Made by a program: the position numbers and the translations under genes
Origin: a virus
Direction: 5' to 3' (one strand)
IMG/VR virus record: IMGVR_UViG_3300028920_000078
Location: 1-58,532 of that record
Length of the DNA stretch: 58,532 nt
Shown here: positions 8,054 to 16,341 of the stretch, one piece after another
How the letters are laid out: every line of letters starts with the position of its first letter
Position numbering within the stretch: position 1 is the stretch's first letter
Notes under the pieces: generated by a model
What the model saw: only the letters and a program-made list of their open reading frames with translations
Databases searched by the model: none
What the model was told of the DNA's origin: nothing

Positions 8054-9616
8054 TTATCTACTTGTTTGTTCTATTGGACCAGGAGAACCTTTTGGAATGG
8101 GTTTTCCTATTTCCGGATGTTGTCTGTCTTTAGACATTATTTTCTCTTCTTTACCTAAATCCTTCAAATCGAATCCCCATTCCTCCACCAATTTGGGAGG
8201 AAGTTTTGTATAACCGCTCCTGGCATAGTTGAATATCGTTGCACTCTTCATTCTCTCAACTTCTACATTTCTCTCTATCTCTAACCTATCTAGAGGCTTT
8301 CCTTCAATTCTCAAAATATTTTCCGAATATCCCCCTTGCTTCAATAGTGGTTTTATTAATTCATTATTAAATACAGAAAAGTCGTTATCCCTGATTAGCG
8401 CCAAACTGTCTTCTAAATCTCTTGGAAGCCTTTCTAACATCTTTGAGCTGGTAACGTCTATTCTTCCTGGAAAATCAAGACCGAATATTCCATTCTTTAT
8501 GAAATCCGAATACATTTGTATAAATTCTATATATTTGGGAAGATTGGCGCTAGGATTAATTACTTTCACATCCAAACCATACTCTGCTAACATTGCCAAT
8601 GTTTCACCTGTTGACCATTTCGTAACCAACGTATTAAGATTTGAGAAGATATCTTTTCTATATAATTCTCTAGCCTTCTCTGCTGTACCATCTCCACCTC
8701 CTTCAGATCGGAAATATTTCTGCGGAATTTGAGCCGTAGCCAAATTAACATTCTCGTTTCCTACTACAACCCAAACCTGTGGTCCGTATCTTCTACAAAC
8801 CAGTTCAACAATATTTTCTATCGTTTTCTTTGCTTCAATTAATCTTAATGCTCTCTTCACAGGAGATACACATTTAAATTTTCCTCTCTCTCCTAGAGTG
8901 AAAAACATCACCTCTTCTCTGGTAAAGTAAAACCAGTTATTAGTATATGAAGGATTTCCTTGTTGGTCATATTGTACAATATTTCCTTGCTGTACTAAAG
9001 ATATTTCTGCATTCTTTCTTTTCGGATCTAATCCCTTTCCAAGCTTTCCTCCTAACTCGCCTGTGGAAAGATTTCTTATTGGATTACAATCTTTTGGATC
9101 TAACTCAACCAGTCCAACAATATTTCCATGTTTATTAAGAACCTTTTTAACTGGAGACCATCCAAGAATGGCCCTATTCATTATTATAGAGTTATATTTC
9201 CTCCTAAAATCAAGCTTATTCAATTTAGAAATCATATATTCTTTGGCTTTCTCAGCCTGTTTATTTTCTTTATCACAAATGATTTCATATCCATTATTCA
9301 ATATTGAACACAATCTCATCACGTTTCTATAAACTACAATATCATTCTCAAACGCCCATAGACATCCTTCATCATCTCTGTCAATATGTATTCTAACAGA
9401 CCTATCATCTTCTGTTTCTTCCATAGATGCGGAATCATCTATTGGCTGACTGCCATGAGTATCTTTACTTGTTACCTTTCCAGGCATATCCCCCACTATT
9501 GTACTTGCGGCCACAAAATATGTGGCTCCCTGTTTATCTGTTCCGGCTACTTTAAGGTTTCCATCCGCTACTCCTTGAATAACGTCATCTTCATTTTTAT
9601 ATTCCTTATCAGCCAT
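8054..9616 (-). CDS. Portal protein
   Basis: About 520 residues, the size of phage portal proteins, placed between the large terminase and the prohead protease. The central part has portal-like features: a long helix-rich region with EKAKEYMISKLNKLDFRRKY, WSPVKKV, a 'FYFTREEVMFF' strand and a DFPGRIDVTSSKML segment. The C-terminal ~40 residues are disordered and proline-rich. The ATG at 9616 follows an AGGAGGTG site at the right distance; an upstream ATG at 9634 would include that site in the coding region and is less likely. The dodecamer would form the DNA gate of the head. Confidence 0.8.
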   Translation of the reverse strand: MADKEYKNEDDVIQGVADGNLKVAGTDKQGATYFVAASTIVGDMPGKVTSKDTHGSQPIDDSASMEETEDDRSVRIHIDRDDEGCLWAFENDIVVYRNVMRLCSILNNGYEIICDKENKQAEKAKEYMISKLNKLDFRRKYNSIIMNRAILGWSPVKKVLNKHGNIVGLVELDPKDCNPIRNLSTGELGGKLGKGLDPKRKNAEISLVQQGNIVQYDQQGNPSYTNNWFYFTREEVMFFTLGERGKFKCVSPVKRALRLIEAKKTIENIVELVCRRYGPQVWVVVGNENVNLATAQIPQKYFRSEGGGDGTAEKARELYRKDIFSNLNTLVTKWSTGETLAMLAEYGLDVKVINPSANLPKYIEFIQMYSDFIKNGIFGLDFPGRIDVTSSKMLERLPRDLEDSLALIRDNDFSVFNNELIKPLLKQGGYSENILRIEGKPLDRLEIERNVEVERMKSATIFNYARSGYTKLPPKLVEEWGFDLKDLGKEEKIMSKDRQHPEIGKPIPKGSPGPIEQTSR

Positions 9617-9627
9617 TTTAACACCTC

Positions 9628-11304
9628 CTACCATGTCAAAACATTATCATGTCCTCTAATCGGAACACCACCAAACACTCTACCCGTAGATACAGGTAAA
9701 GCTGTCTTTCCTCTCTCATCAAATGATGTGGCAGAGAAAGAAGGTTTAGAATACTTAAACCCAAAATCTGCCGCCAATAAACATTTAGACCAAAAATGGT
9801 CGTCTCTTTTCGCTTCACCCTGTTTTCCGCTATATCTTATCTGCTTGCTAGATGTTTCTAATCTCTGTATTCCCAAAACATGATGAAGAGCATAAGGATG
9901 ATCCACCAAAAAGTAATTATTCTTAATTAAAGACTCTTTGAAATTCATCGCCAGGTATTCTGTCATTCTCATTCTCTTATCCTCTAATTCAATAGTAGAA
10001 GCAAATTCCACTCTAGTTACAGGAACTCCCTTTCTTGAAAGTATATCAGCCAATCCCCTGCCAATACCAGTATTATCTATCCTAACCTCAATTGGCTTAA
10101 ACCTTTTACATATATTTTCATAAATTTTTTCTCCCTGAATCGTGTAATCATCCTGCATCTCTTCAATAAACCTTTCCCACACTTTTCCATCTGCATCTAC
10201 CTCTCCTACTGTAATTGCACTCATATCTCTTTCCTGACCTACATCAATTCCTACTTTATATATTTTTCCTCTTTCCGCATAAGTCCTTTCTTCGCTCTTT
10301 ACTCTAGGATACAATAATTCAGGACTTATAAACCTAAACTGCACATCATAAGGTATACCAAGACACCATTGTTTAAAGTAATCCAGATCTCCAGACCTTT
10401 TCTGCTCTAAAATACCTATATCCCACCAGAAGTATGGTATTTTCATATCTTGCATCCATACTTTTTCTTTTTTCTTTTCATTAATCTTTATGTTTTGTTT
10501 TTCTACATACCATTTTCTATCTTTGACAGGTATTTTTTCATACTCTAAATAATATAGTGGTATTCTCAAATTAATATCTCTCCAGTTCTCTATTATGGGA
10601 AAATGGAAGGCAATTGCACCAAATCTTTGAGGTTCTGAATATATTTTCCAGAACAAATCACTCTTTACCTGCGGAACACCTTGCATGGTAAGTTGTCCTC
10701 CCTGTGACAGGAAGTAAGTAACAGCATCATATGTATCTCTCTGTTGATTTTGTCGCTGACACATCAAAGGCATCTCATCCATAACAACATTCAATGCCAT
10801 CGGTCCCTGAACACTTTCAGGAGAAGCGGATAATCCTGTAATATAAGAATATTCTATTTCTTTTCTAGCACTTTTTGGGAAATGTCTAAGTAACTTCTGC
10901 AACTGACTACTTTTCAAGGAGTCCAAATCTATAAATCGTGAACCGTCAAAATTGAGACGGGCATCTTTAGCCAGCTTTTCCACTCTATCCCGCAACCAAT
11001 CTTTTGCTTGTCCTTCCTTTGTCGCTATATAATACTGGTGTGTATTAGGCATTAGCTGTGCTATTGCCAAACATTCCACGGCTATAAAATTGGAAAATCC
11101 TTCTTGGCGACCTTTTGATACAGCTCTAGTTAAAATAGATTTATCGCCTAATAATCCTGATTTAATCAACTTCTTGTGCGGATCCACTAATTTGTAATCA
11201 TTCAGCTGTCCTTTATTATCTCTAACTCTAAATACTGCTTCTATCAATTTGCAGATATCATTATTTATCTGCTTTTTCATTTCCTGTATTTTGTTCTTGT
11301 CCAT
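9628..11304 (-). CDS. terL: Terminase large subunit (packaging ATPase/nuclease)
   Basis: About 560 residues. The ATPase part has a deviant Walker A, SKGRQEGFS (residue numbers here count from the TTG at 11313: 66-74), with lysine at the start of the loop as in lambda gpA KSARVGYS, and a Walker B VVMDEM (176-181). The RNase H-like nuclease shows GIDVG (Asp357), RIDNTG (Asp413) and a late RDDHFWS acidic pair. It would cut and pump concatemeric DNA into the prohead. It overlaps the putative small subunit gene by about 44 bases. ATG 11304 is preferred over the in-frame TTG at 11313. Confidence 0.88.
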   Translation of the reverse strand: MDKNKIQEMKKQINNDICKLIEAVFRVRDNKGQLNDYKLVDPHKKLIKSGLLGDKSILTRAVSKGRQEGFSNFIAVECLAIAQLMPNTHQYYIATKEGQAKDWLRDRVEKLAKDARLNFDGSRFIDLDSLKSSQLQKLLRHFPKSARKEIEYSYITGLSASPESVQGPMALNVVMDEMPLMCQRQNQQRDTYDAVTYFLSQGGQLTMQGVPQVKSDLFWKIYSEPQRFGAIAFHFPIIENWRDINLRIPLYYLEYEKIPVKDRKWYVEKQNIKINEKKKEKVWMQDMKIPYFWWDIGILEQKRSGDLDYFKQWCLGIPYDVQFRFISPELLYPRVKSEERTYAERGKIYKVGIDVGQERDMSAITVGEVDADGKVWERFIEEMQDDYTIQGEKIYENICKRFKPIEVRIDNTGIGRGLADILSRKGVPVTRVEFASTIELEDKRMRMTEYLAMNFKESLIKNNYFLVDHPYALHHVLGIQRLETSSKQIRYSGKQGEAKRDDHFWSKCLLAADFGFKYSKPSFSATSFDERGKTALPVSTGRVFGGVPIRGHDNVLTW

Positions 11305-11851
11305 GAATATCAAGTTTTATTAAATCCTTCAAATCTATCTTGGTGGATTCCTCTGGAAGTTCTTTCTTTAATTTTAACTTCATCTCAACATACTTTCTCA
11401 ATTCCTCGCAGGTAGCAAGATATTCCGATCCTAGCTTTCCTTCTTTCTCTAACAACAACTTCCTTCCATAAAGAGAACGTATAACAGAATCCATCGCCTT
11501 TTTCTCATCCACCTTGCTATTATCTGGATCGCTCAATATAAGGTGAAAATCAGAAGCGGCTTTCTTTCTAACTTCTTCATCGCTTAGATGATGAACTATA
11601 ATATGATTCTTATGCTCCTCTAAACAATCTTCGTCTATTATCATCTTAAAATTTCTGTGAACCATGGATGATAATACATCATAAGGTACATCTGCGGTCA
11701 AATACGGCGATAACCAATCACATAAGGCATCTTCCTGGCATATAGGACAATTATCTCTCTTTATCACCTTATATTCGGCATTCCGACATATATTGTAATT
11801 CCATCTAAGCTTTTCTTCGTCTTTTTCCAACATTCTATCATCTAGTTGCAT
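11261..11851 (-). CDS. Candidate terminase small subunit
   Basis: 196 residues, highly charged and helical, directly upstream of and overlapping terL. An N-terminal CPICQ...C motif (residues 35-44) followed by histidines could bind zinc. The C-terminal region (about 120-180) is Lys/Glu-rich with helix pattern as in small terminases that oligomerise. Position is the main argument; the sequence does not match a small terminase by eye. Confidence 0.5.
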   Translation of the reverse strand: MQLDDRMLEKDEEKLRWNYNICRNAEYKVIKRDNCPICQEDALCDWLSPYLTADVPYDVLSSMVHRNFKMIIDEDCLEEHKNHIIVHHLSDEEVRKKAASDFHLILSDPDNSKVDEKKAMDSVIRSLYGRKLLLEKEGKLGSEYLATCEELRKYVEMKLKLKKELPEESTKIDLKDLIKLDIHGQEQNTGNEKADK

Positions 11852-11862
11852 TATTATTAGCA

Positions 11863-11880
11863 GAAAGCTTTAAAAAAGCT
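11863..11880 (-). promoter_or_regulatory. TATA-like promoter upstream of the terminase genes
   Basis: The minus strand reads AGCTTTTTTAAAGCTTTC, matching the CTTTTTAAA core seen before other genes here (14719-14733, 22412, 29161). It lies in the 56-base gap before the ATG at 11851 and could start a separate packaging transcript. Confidence 0.45.
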
Positions 11881-11907
11881 GTTGATTTTTGTTGAATTTT
11901 TAAGATT

Positions 11908-13167
11908 TTACTTTAAAATTATTATCTTCCTGTTTTTATCGCCAGAAACTTCGTGAATAGTTTTGTCTTTAACCATATTCTCTATAAGAGTCAATGTCCT
12001 ATTTATACCTAATTCCCATTGTCCTTCCTCGTATAATTCATGAAGTTTTTCTTTTAACTCTCTTTTATCTATCTTTCCTCCGGCTCCGGATATGATATTT
12101 ATTATAGAACGCCTTCTTTGTTGGTCAACACTTATCTTGACTTCGCGTCCCATTATGTCAAATATTCTAAGAACACTATCAAGATGCCACCTATTTCTGT
12201 CTATAGAATATATTATATCTTCATATCCTACTGTAAGTCTGTTATTTACCAAGGCCCTTTGCGCCGCCACCTTGTCTATAAGTAAATGAAACCTGTTGAA
12301 GAAGGTTTCCAAGATATCCTGCTTTAATCCCGTATAGTTGCCTTCAATATATTCGCGATATATCTGTTCCATTATAATATTGTATTGCTCTATTGCCTCC
12401 CTCTCGAAAGTTATCCATTTATTCGTGGGCAAATTATTACAGAACTTTTTGAGGGCTTCAATAAGATCCTCAACCCTCTGCGCACTGGTATTCATCTTTA
12501 GCATACCAATACCTATTCTAATATTCTTTAATTCCTGCGCGGAGAAAGTTTTATAAGATATGCCCATCCTTTGAAGCAAACCTTTTTCCAATAAACCCTT
12601 CTTTAGTTCTGGAACCTTGTATGTTCCTGCCATAATAGAAGCATTAGAAGGATATCCCACAGTTCCGAGCCTCATACCTTTACTAATCCAACCGGGCTCG
12701 TCCATTACACCCATAAAGTCTTCTTGTAATTCGCTCATGTAAGAACCGGGTTCTACGAGTAATCCTCCCTCATCCCAATAATAAGCAAAAAGATGGCTCA
12801 AAACACCTTTTCTTATTTGTACTTTATTTTCCACCTTCTTTCCTGTCTGCACTCTATCCATATAAACCGTTCCGGAAGCACAAGCTTCATTATCCTTCAT
12901 TGTGTATCTGCTAGGAATAGCTAGAGCCTGTAGAAGCTTATTTGCCGCCTTCATAGTCTCTCCTTTCCCTGTTCCAGATTTCTGGAAACTGAAAACATGG
13001 TAGCGAGTGGACATCTTCCGGGCAGATTCTATATAGCCATTATTTCTGACGGTAAGAAGTATCCCTATTATGTTATTAAATACCATTTCTTTTAATTCTT
13101 TATTACCAACAACATAGTAGTCTATATATCTTCTCCATAATATCCTAAAATCTTCCATTTTATCCAT
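11908..13167 (-). CDS. P-loop AAA-type ATPase with C-terminal winged helix (candidate helicase)
   Basis: 419 residues. Walker A KSGTGKGE at 63-70, Walker B-like YYWDEGG at 130-135, a MAGT sensor-like strand near residue 190 and LLEKGLLQRM, which may hold the arginine finger. The last ~70 residues form a probable winged helix. The layout resembles MCM/DUF3987-type viral ATPases, so a replicative helicase is a reasonable guess, since no other hexameric helicase is seen. It lies in the late-strand block just before terminase, so a packaging or morphogenesis role cannot be excluded. Confidence 0.6.
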   Translation of the reverse strand: MDKMEDFRILWRRYIDYYVVGNKELKEMVFNNIIGILLTVRNNGYIESARKMSTRYHVFSFQKSGTGKGETMKAANKLLQALAIPSRYTMKDNEACASGTVYMDRVQTGKKVENKVQIRKGVLSHLFAYYWDEGGLLVEPGSYMSELQEDFMGVMDEPGWISKGMRLGTVGYPSNASIMAGTYKVPELKKGLLEKGLLQRMGISYKTFSAQELKNIRIGIGMLKMNTSAQRVEDLIEALKKFCNNLPTNKWITFEREAIEQYNIIMEQIYREYIEGNYTGLKQDILETFFNRFHLLIDKVAAQRALVNNRLTVGYEDIIYSIDRNRWHLDSVLRIFDIMGREVKISVDQQRRRSIINIISGAGGKIDKRELKEKLHELYEEGQWELGINRTLTLIENMVKDKTIHEVSGDKNRKIIILK

Positions 13168-13168
13168 A

Positions 13169-13468
13169 TCACTTTCCTCTAATTCTTTGTGCCATCATTA
13201 GTGCCACTAAAATCATGTCTAAAAGCTCATCATAACATTTATCTGAGAATATATTCTCATTCATAAACTCGTGGTATTCTTCTTCTATCTTCTCCCTTAA
13301 GAAAAACAAATCGCAGGTTTTCCAGCTTTCTCCTTTCTTGGGAAGATGTTTTTCATACTTTTTAATAGCATCACATATTATCTCCGAGAAAGGATTCTCT
13401 TCTATAATATTAACATTTCCAAAATTTCCATGGAATGCTACATTCTCAATCGCTCTTGCCACGCTCAT
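13169..13468 (-). CDS. MazG-like nucleotide pyrophosphohydrolase
   Basis: 99 residues. The C-terminal half carries the MazG/all-alpha NTP pyrophosphatase signature: E63-E64-x-x-E67 followed by E81-x-x-D84 (KIEEEYHEF and DELLDMILVA), which bind magnesium. Viral MazG-like enzymes remove nucleotides or alter alarmone levels. The gene ends one base before the ATPase start and overlaps the upstream membrane gene by 4 bases. Shorter than many members, so perhaps a minimal domain. Confidence 0.65.
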   Translation of the reverse strand: MSVARAIENVAFHGNFGNVNIIEENPFSEIICDAIKKYEKHLPKKGESWKTCDLFFLREKIEEEYHEFMNENIFSDKCYDELLDMILVALMMAQRIRGK

Positions 13469-13683
13469 TTCTTTCTCCCCCAGGGTAATGTCTTCGACCA
13501 GACAAATGTGTTATATACTGCATAACTGACAAAAAAGCCAACCAGAGAAAGGACGTTTGCCCATATCCATGCCGGCAGGCCCAAAACATCATATATCATT
13601 ATCTCCCAGAACAGATAGAAGAAATGCATGAAGATGCAAGCCAAGCCAAATCGCCTAGAAGGGATTAGTTTTCGTCTCGCCAT
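13465..13683 (-). CDS. Small two-helix membrane protein (GtrA-like half)
   Basis: 72 residues with two hydrophobic helices (about 12-32 and 37-60). The second, with FVSYAVYNTFVW, resembles the last helix of GtrA-like proteins. It overlaps both neighbours (ATGA-type and 29 bases), so it is cotranslated with them. Function unknown. Confidence 0.5.
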   Translation of the reverse strand: MARRKLIPSRRFGLACIFMHFFYLFWEIMIYDVLGLPAWIWANVLSLVGFFVSYAVYNTFVWSKTLPWGRKK

Positions 13684-13981
13684 TTAAAACCTCCACATTC
13701 TTTATACAAACATATTCTCTATCATTTTCGCAATTCCATAAAGATAAACCACACCCATTTGTTCTGTGTCCAGAACAGGTAACAGTTGTATCATCAAATC
13801 GAAACGTGACGGGATCATTCGTTTGTGACCAATGTGATTCGTGAAAAATCACTAATGAGCATATCAACAGAGCAAATATGACAACCATCATAATAGTCCA
13901 TCCATATTCTTTTAACCATTTCCAAGAAGGATTGGAATCTCGTGTTGTCATGTATTTGTACATGTCACCATCATTTGCCAT
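13655..13981 (-). CDS. Single-pass membrane protein with Cys-rich outer domain
   Basis: 108 residues. A hydrophobic segment at about 26-48 is preceded by a charged N-terminus and followed by a domain with four cysteines (TCSGHRTNGCGLSLWNC and one more) that could be disulfide-linked outside the cell. Not recognised. It overlaps the next gene by 29 bases. Confidence 0.45.
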   Translation of the reverse strand: MANDGDMYKYMTTRDSNPSWKWLKEYGWTIMMVVIFALLICSLVIFHESHWSQTNDPVTFRFDDTTVTCSGHRTNGCGLSLWNCENDREYVCIKNVEVLNGETKTNPF

Positions 13982-14246
13982 GTTTTTCCTCCTCCTTTCT
14001 CCTGGCTATCGTTTCTTCCATTGTTTCTTGGTCAGTAATGCCTATAGTTCTCATCACGTCATTCAAATAAAATTGTGTGCTACCGCTACAGGTCCATACC
14101 GCTTTTCCCACCCTCTTGCTTTCCTTTATTAGTTTTCTCAGCAAGGATTCAGGAGGTAACTCAATACCAATACTAGGACTTCTAAATCCACAGCACGGAC
14201 AAATTCCCGTCTTCCTATATTTTATTATATCAGTTATGCTAGGCAT
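13971..14246 (-). CDS. Small zinc-ribbon-like protein
   Basis: 91 residues with CPCC near residue 17 and a single further Cys (WTCSG) at about 53, a possible incomplete zinc site, and a charged helical C-terminus. It overlaps genes on both sides. No function recognised; it is one of many small Cys-rich proteins in this genome. Confidence 0.45.
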   Translation of the reverse strand: MPSITDIIKYRKTGICPCCGFRSPSIGIELPPESLLRKLIKESKRVGKAVWTCSGSTQFYLNDVMRTIGITDQETMEETIARRKEEEKHGK

Positions 14247-14664
14247 GATAACCTCCTTTATATATCATCATTCCTTCTTGAAGTAATTTTTCACCACATT
14301 TATTACAAATTCTGTCTCCATTATCTTTCTCTTTGTAGTCAAAACATAATCCACAGCTACATACTCCTCCTGGACATCCTGGAATATTGCTCATTCTAGC
14401 ACCAGAATAACCGAGAGCCTCAGAAATTTTATTTTGAATTTCATCAGGATTTAATCCTTTATCTTTTCCATAAAATAAGAGGTCCTCCAAATTCCGCTCT
14501 TCCATTCTCTTTATGGAAGCGAGCGGCACACTTTCAACCCGCAGGTCGTGTATCGGGTTGTAGAACCATAGAAGGTGGTCGTCTTTGTCTTTGTAAACAA
14601 TCCACTTTCTGCGGGATATGTCGCGGTCATCTTCGTATGTCAATAGGAATATCTTGCCTTCCAT
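14239..14664 (-). CDS. Zinc-ribbon protein, first gene of the leftward block
   Basis: 141 residues. The N-terminal ~60 residues are a beta-rich domain (KIFLLTYEDDRDISRRKW region); the C-terminal part has CPGGVCSCGLC...CNKCGEKLL, a classic paired CxxC zinc ribbon. It is the first gene after a strong TATA-like element (14719-14733) with a leader of about 36 bases, so it should be transcribed first in the leftward block and may be regulatory. Confidence 0.55.
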   Translation of the reverse strand: MEGKIFLLTYEDDRDISRRKWIVYKDKDDHLLWFYNPIHDLRVESVPLASIKRMEERNLEDLLFYGKDKGLNPDEIQNKISEALGYSGARMSNIPGCPGGVCSCGLCFDYKEKDNGDRICNKCGEKLLQEGMMIYKGGYHA

Positions 14665-14718
14665 AAAAACCTTTTTCCATCTTCCATTTGCTTGTGTTAT
14701 ACTTGCATATATGTGATA

Positions 14719-14733
14719 GAGTATTTAAAAAGT
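14719..14733 (-). promoter_or_regulatory. TATA-like promoter of the leftward block
   Basis: The minus strand reads ACTTTTTAAATACTC, nearly the same as CTTTTTAAATACTG before the plus-strand gene at 29193. Expected transcription start is near 14700, about 36 bases before the first leftward gene. Confidence 0.6.
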
Positions 14734-14751
14734 TTTGCGTGGGTGAATAAT

Positions 14752-15098
14752 ATGGATAGTGTGAATATGGATTTGAAAATTGACATATTGAAAATCATGT
14801 ACCTGCCCATTATACACAGCGAGGGTGCGACGATTTAAAACGGCTGAATTCGGTTATTTACTGGCAAGTAGTAAAAGAAACATTGGAAAAAGGTGCATTG
14901 GAAAACGGGGGTATGGGTATTGGAAAAAAGAAAAACGAGAAAAAAGAAAAACGAGAAAAAAGGAGCTTTGGAAAAGGAGCTTTGGAAAAAGAAGCTTTGG
15001 AAAAAGAGGACATGGGCGCATTGGAATTGTTACTATATAGTACTAACACAAATATTATTTGGAATTGTTTGGAATTGTTTGAAATTGTTACTATATAG
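14752..15098 (+). pseudogene. Frameshifted small winged-helix regulator with repeat expansion
   Basis: The ATG at 14752 opens a 28-codon frame (MDLKIDILKIMYLPIIHSEG) that stops at 14838. The overlapping +2 frame continues as DDLKRLNSVIYWQVVKETLEK, so both pieces together read like a winged-helix domain broken by one indel near 14830. The rest is low-complexity Lys/Glu/Gly sequence from 15-base tandem repeats (14962-15009). It may be a decayed gene, a programmed frameshift or a sequencing error. Confidence 0.35.
14962..15009 (+). repeat. Tandem 15-base repeat, about three copies
   Basis: Copies of GGAGCTTTGGAAAAA (last one GAAGCTTTGGAAAAA, first one base shorter) follow each other. Just upstream two AAAAACGAGAAAAA-type units are repeated as well. 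The array lies at the 3' end of the broken winged-helix frame. Confidence 0.7.
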
Positions 15099-15107
15099 TA
15101 CTAATAC
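15024..15107. repeat. Two direct copies of a palindrome-centred operator-like repeat
   Basis: GAATTGTTACTATATAGTAC with following TAACAC (15024) and GAAATTGTTACTATATAGTA with following CTAATAC (15082) are near-identical about 58 bases apart. Each is centred on the perfect palindrome TACTATATAGTA (15031-15042 and 15089-15100). This is the usual look of tandem operators. Confidence 0.6.
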
Positions 15108-15202
15108 AAGAAACATAAGTTAATACTACGAAAAACGCAAATACAAACACAAATACACGACACACGCAAGAAATACACTATTTTTGACAAGATTTTTTGT
15201 TG

Positions 15203-15220
15203 TTAGTATATTTATACTAA
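15203..15220. promoter_or_regulatory. Inverted repeat TTAGTATA-TT-TATACTAA
   Basis: Eight-base arms TTAGTATA and TATACTAA around TT. It shares the TAGTA/TACTA half-site with the palindromes at 15031, 15089 and 15587, so the set may be recognised by one dimeric regulator. Confidence 0.5.
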
Positions 15221-15318
15221 TTTTAAAAGAATGCGCTTAAAACGTAAAATATGCGGTCGACAGAATTGCTTATAGTTACTACTATTTAGTAAAAAAAAAA
15301 GAAATAGTTTTGCGCTGT

Positions 15319-15347
15319 ATATTGTTACTACTTTTTAGTAGCAATAT
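15319..15347 (-). terminator. Stem-loop overlapping the stop codon of the minus-strand regulator
   Basis: Arms ATATTGTTACTA (15319-15330) and TAGTAGCAATAT (15336-15347) pair with one mismatch around a T-rich spacer. It covers the stop codon (15328-15330) of the minus-strand gene and may end its transcript, or be another copy of the half-site family. Confidence 0.4.
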
Positions 15348-15561
15348 AATAATTTTTTATGTTAGTACTGCGCAGTAGTTTAAGCTTATGCATACGCTTT
15401 ATCGAGTTATATGCTTGATTATAGTTGTTAAAAAACAACTGTTTTAATATATTTGTTGTAATATACATTTTCCAGTTGCTTAAGTATTTGTTACATATAA
15501 GTTGTAAATACTCGTCGCGCTTACCTGTATATTGCATATATGCTGTATTAACACTAAACAC
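15328..15561 (-). CDS. Small winged-helix regulator encoded inside the hub
   Basis: 77 residues from GTG at 15561. Support for a real gene: a strong AAAGGAGG ribosome site 8 bases upstream and a sensible protein, helix-turn-helix plus wing ending KLKLLRSTNIKNYYIATKK. A perfect 16-base palindrome (15587-15602) sits just upstream where a repressor could control its own promoter. It runs opposite to the rightward block. Alternatives are a phase-overlapping start at GTG 15570 or no gene at all. Confidence 0.5.
   Translation of the reverse strand: MFSVNTAYMQYTGKRDEYLQLICNKYLSNWKMYITTNILKQLFFNNYNQAYNSIKRMHKLKLLRSTNIKNYYIATKK
15366..15377. promoter_or_regulatory. Palindrome TACTGCGCAGTA
   Basis: Perfect 12-base palindrome with the TACT/AGTA arms of the other hub palindromes. 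It lies inside the coding region of the minus-strand regulator. Confidence 0.4.
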
Positions 15562-15586
15562 ACAAAACACCTCCTTTTTTGTTATA

Positions 15587-15602
15587 CATAGTATATACTA
15601 TG
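15587..15602. promoter_or_regulatory. Palindrome CATAGTATATACTATG, likely operator
   Basis: Perfect 16-base palindrome immediately upstream of the minus-strand regulator's ribosome site. The left 12 bases recur at 15821-15832. Confidence 0.5.
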
Positions 15603-15854
15603 CATAATCATACATATAAGCTTTAAACAGCGCAAAATCACGCTTTCCTCTTGCTTCTTGTATAGTCAAATATACACATTTTAAATCACATATTACATAA
15701 TATACATTCAAATATAACCATTGCATTGTGTAACTACTCCTCAGTAATCACACACAAGCAAACATTTATATATAACCGTACGTTTTTGCTCAAAACCGAT
15801 AGCAGTTAGCTTATTGCTTACATAGTATATACAGTAAACAGCATTACAGCAATA

Positions 15855-15871
15855 GTGCAGTACTACTGCAC
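15855..15871. promoter_or_regulatory. Inverted repeat GTGCAGTACTACTGCAC
   Basis: Two perfect 8-base arms (GTGCAGTA and TACTGCAC) around one C. It lies in non-coding sequence between the divergent blocks and again contains AGTA/TACT half-sites. Confidence 0.5.
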
Positions 15872-16316
15872 AAGCATAAGCTTGTAGTAAAACAGCACAA
15901 AACAGCGCATTTTTTGCGCAAACACAGCATTAAACTGTTTAACTTGCTTACATGAGCATTTTATGCTACTTGCTTATAGTAACAATGTCCTAAGCACATT
16001 AAGTGCGTAAGCAAAAACAACAGCTAACTAAACATTAGCATAGTAACGTCTAGCAATTAAAATTAAAATTGCGCATTGTATTTATTTACCAGTAGTAACA
16101 ATAAGCTAAATCTTTTTTACTGCGTAAAGTAATTAAAGTGTTACTTATGTGTAACAAAATCATAAAATATCACTCATATAACGCAATTACTCGCAAAATT
16201 ACAACTAAACGTCTATGTATGTGCGAGTACCTGCAATTAATTAGCAAACCGCGTAAATCAACAGTATTAAGCGAGTTTGTTTAATACTTTTTTTATTATT
16301 TAGTAGTAAAAAAGAA

Positions 16317-16341
16317 GCTAAAATTAGTTTACTGCTCAAAT
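16317..16341 (+). promoter_or_regulatory. Leader repeat upstream of the first rightward gene
   Basis: AGCTAAAATTAGTTTACTGC followed by TCAAA precedes the GGGAGG ribosome site of the gene at 16358. The same 20 bases recur at 16686-16705 before the next gene. Together they look like a shared 5' leader or regulator site. Confidence 0.5.

Noticed and set aside
14962-15009. Possible CRISPR array
   Set aside because: Units are 15 bases, directly adjacent and without spacers; no cas1 or cas2. The Cas4-like gene belongs to the replication block.
14858-15123. Several Lys/Glu-rich frames on both strands of the tandem repeat region
   Set aside because: They arise from the repeats; only the split winged-helix frame has protein-like content.
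16147-16284. 45-codon plus-strand frame in the hub
   Set aside because: No ribosome site or promoter, and no recognisable protein; kept only as a remark.
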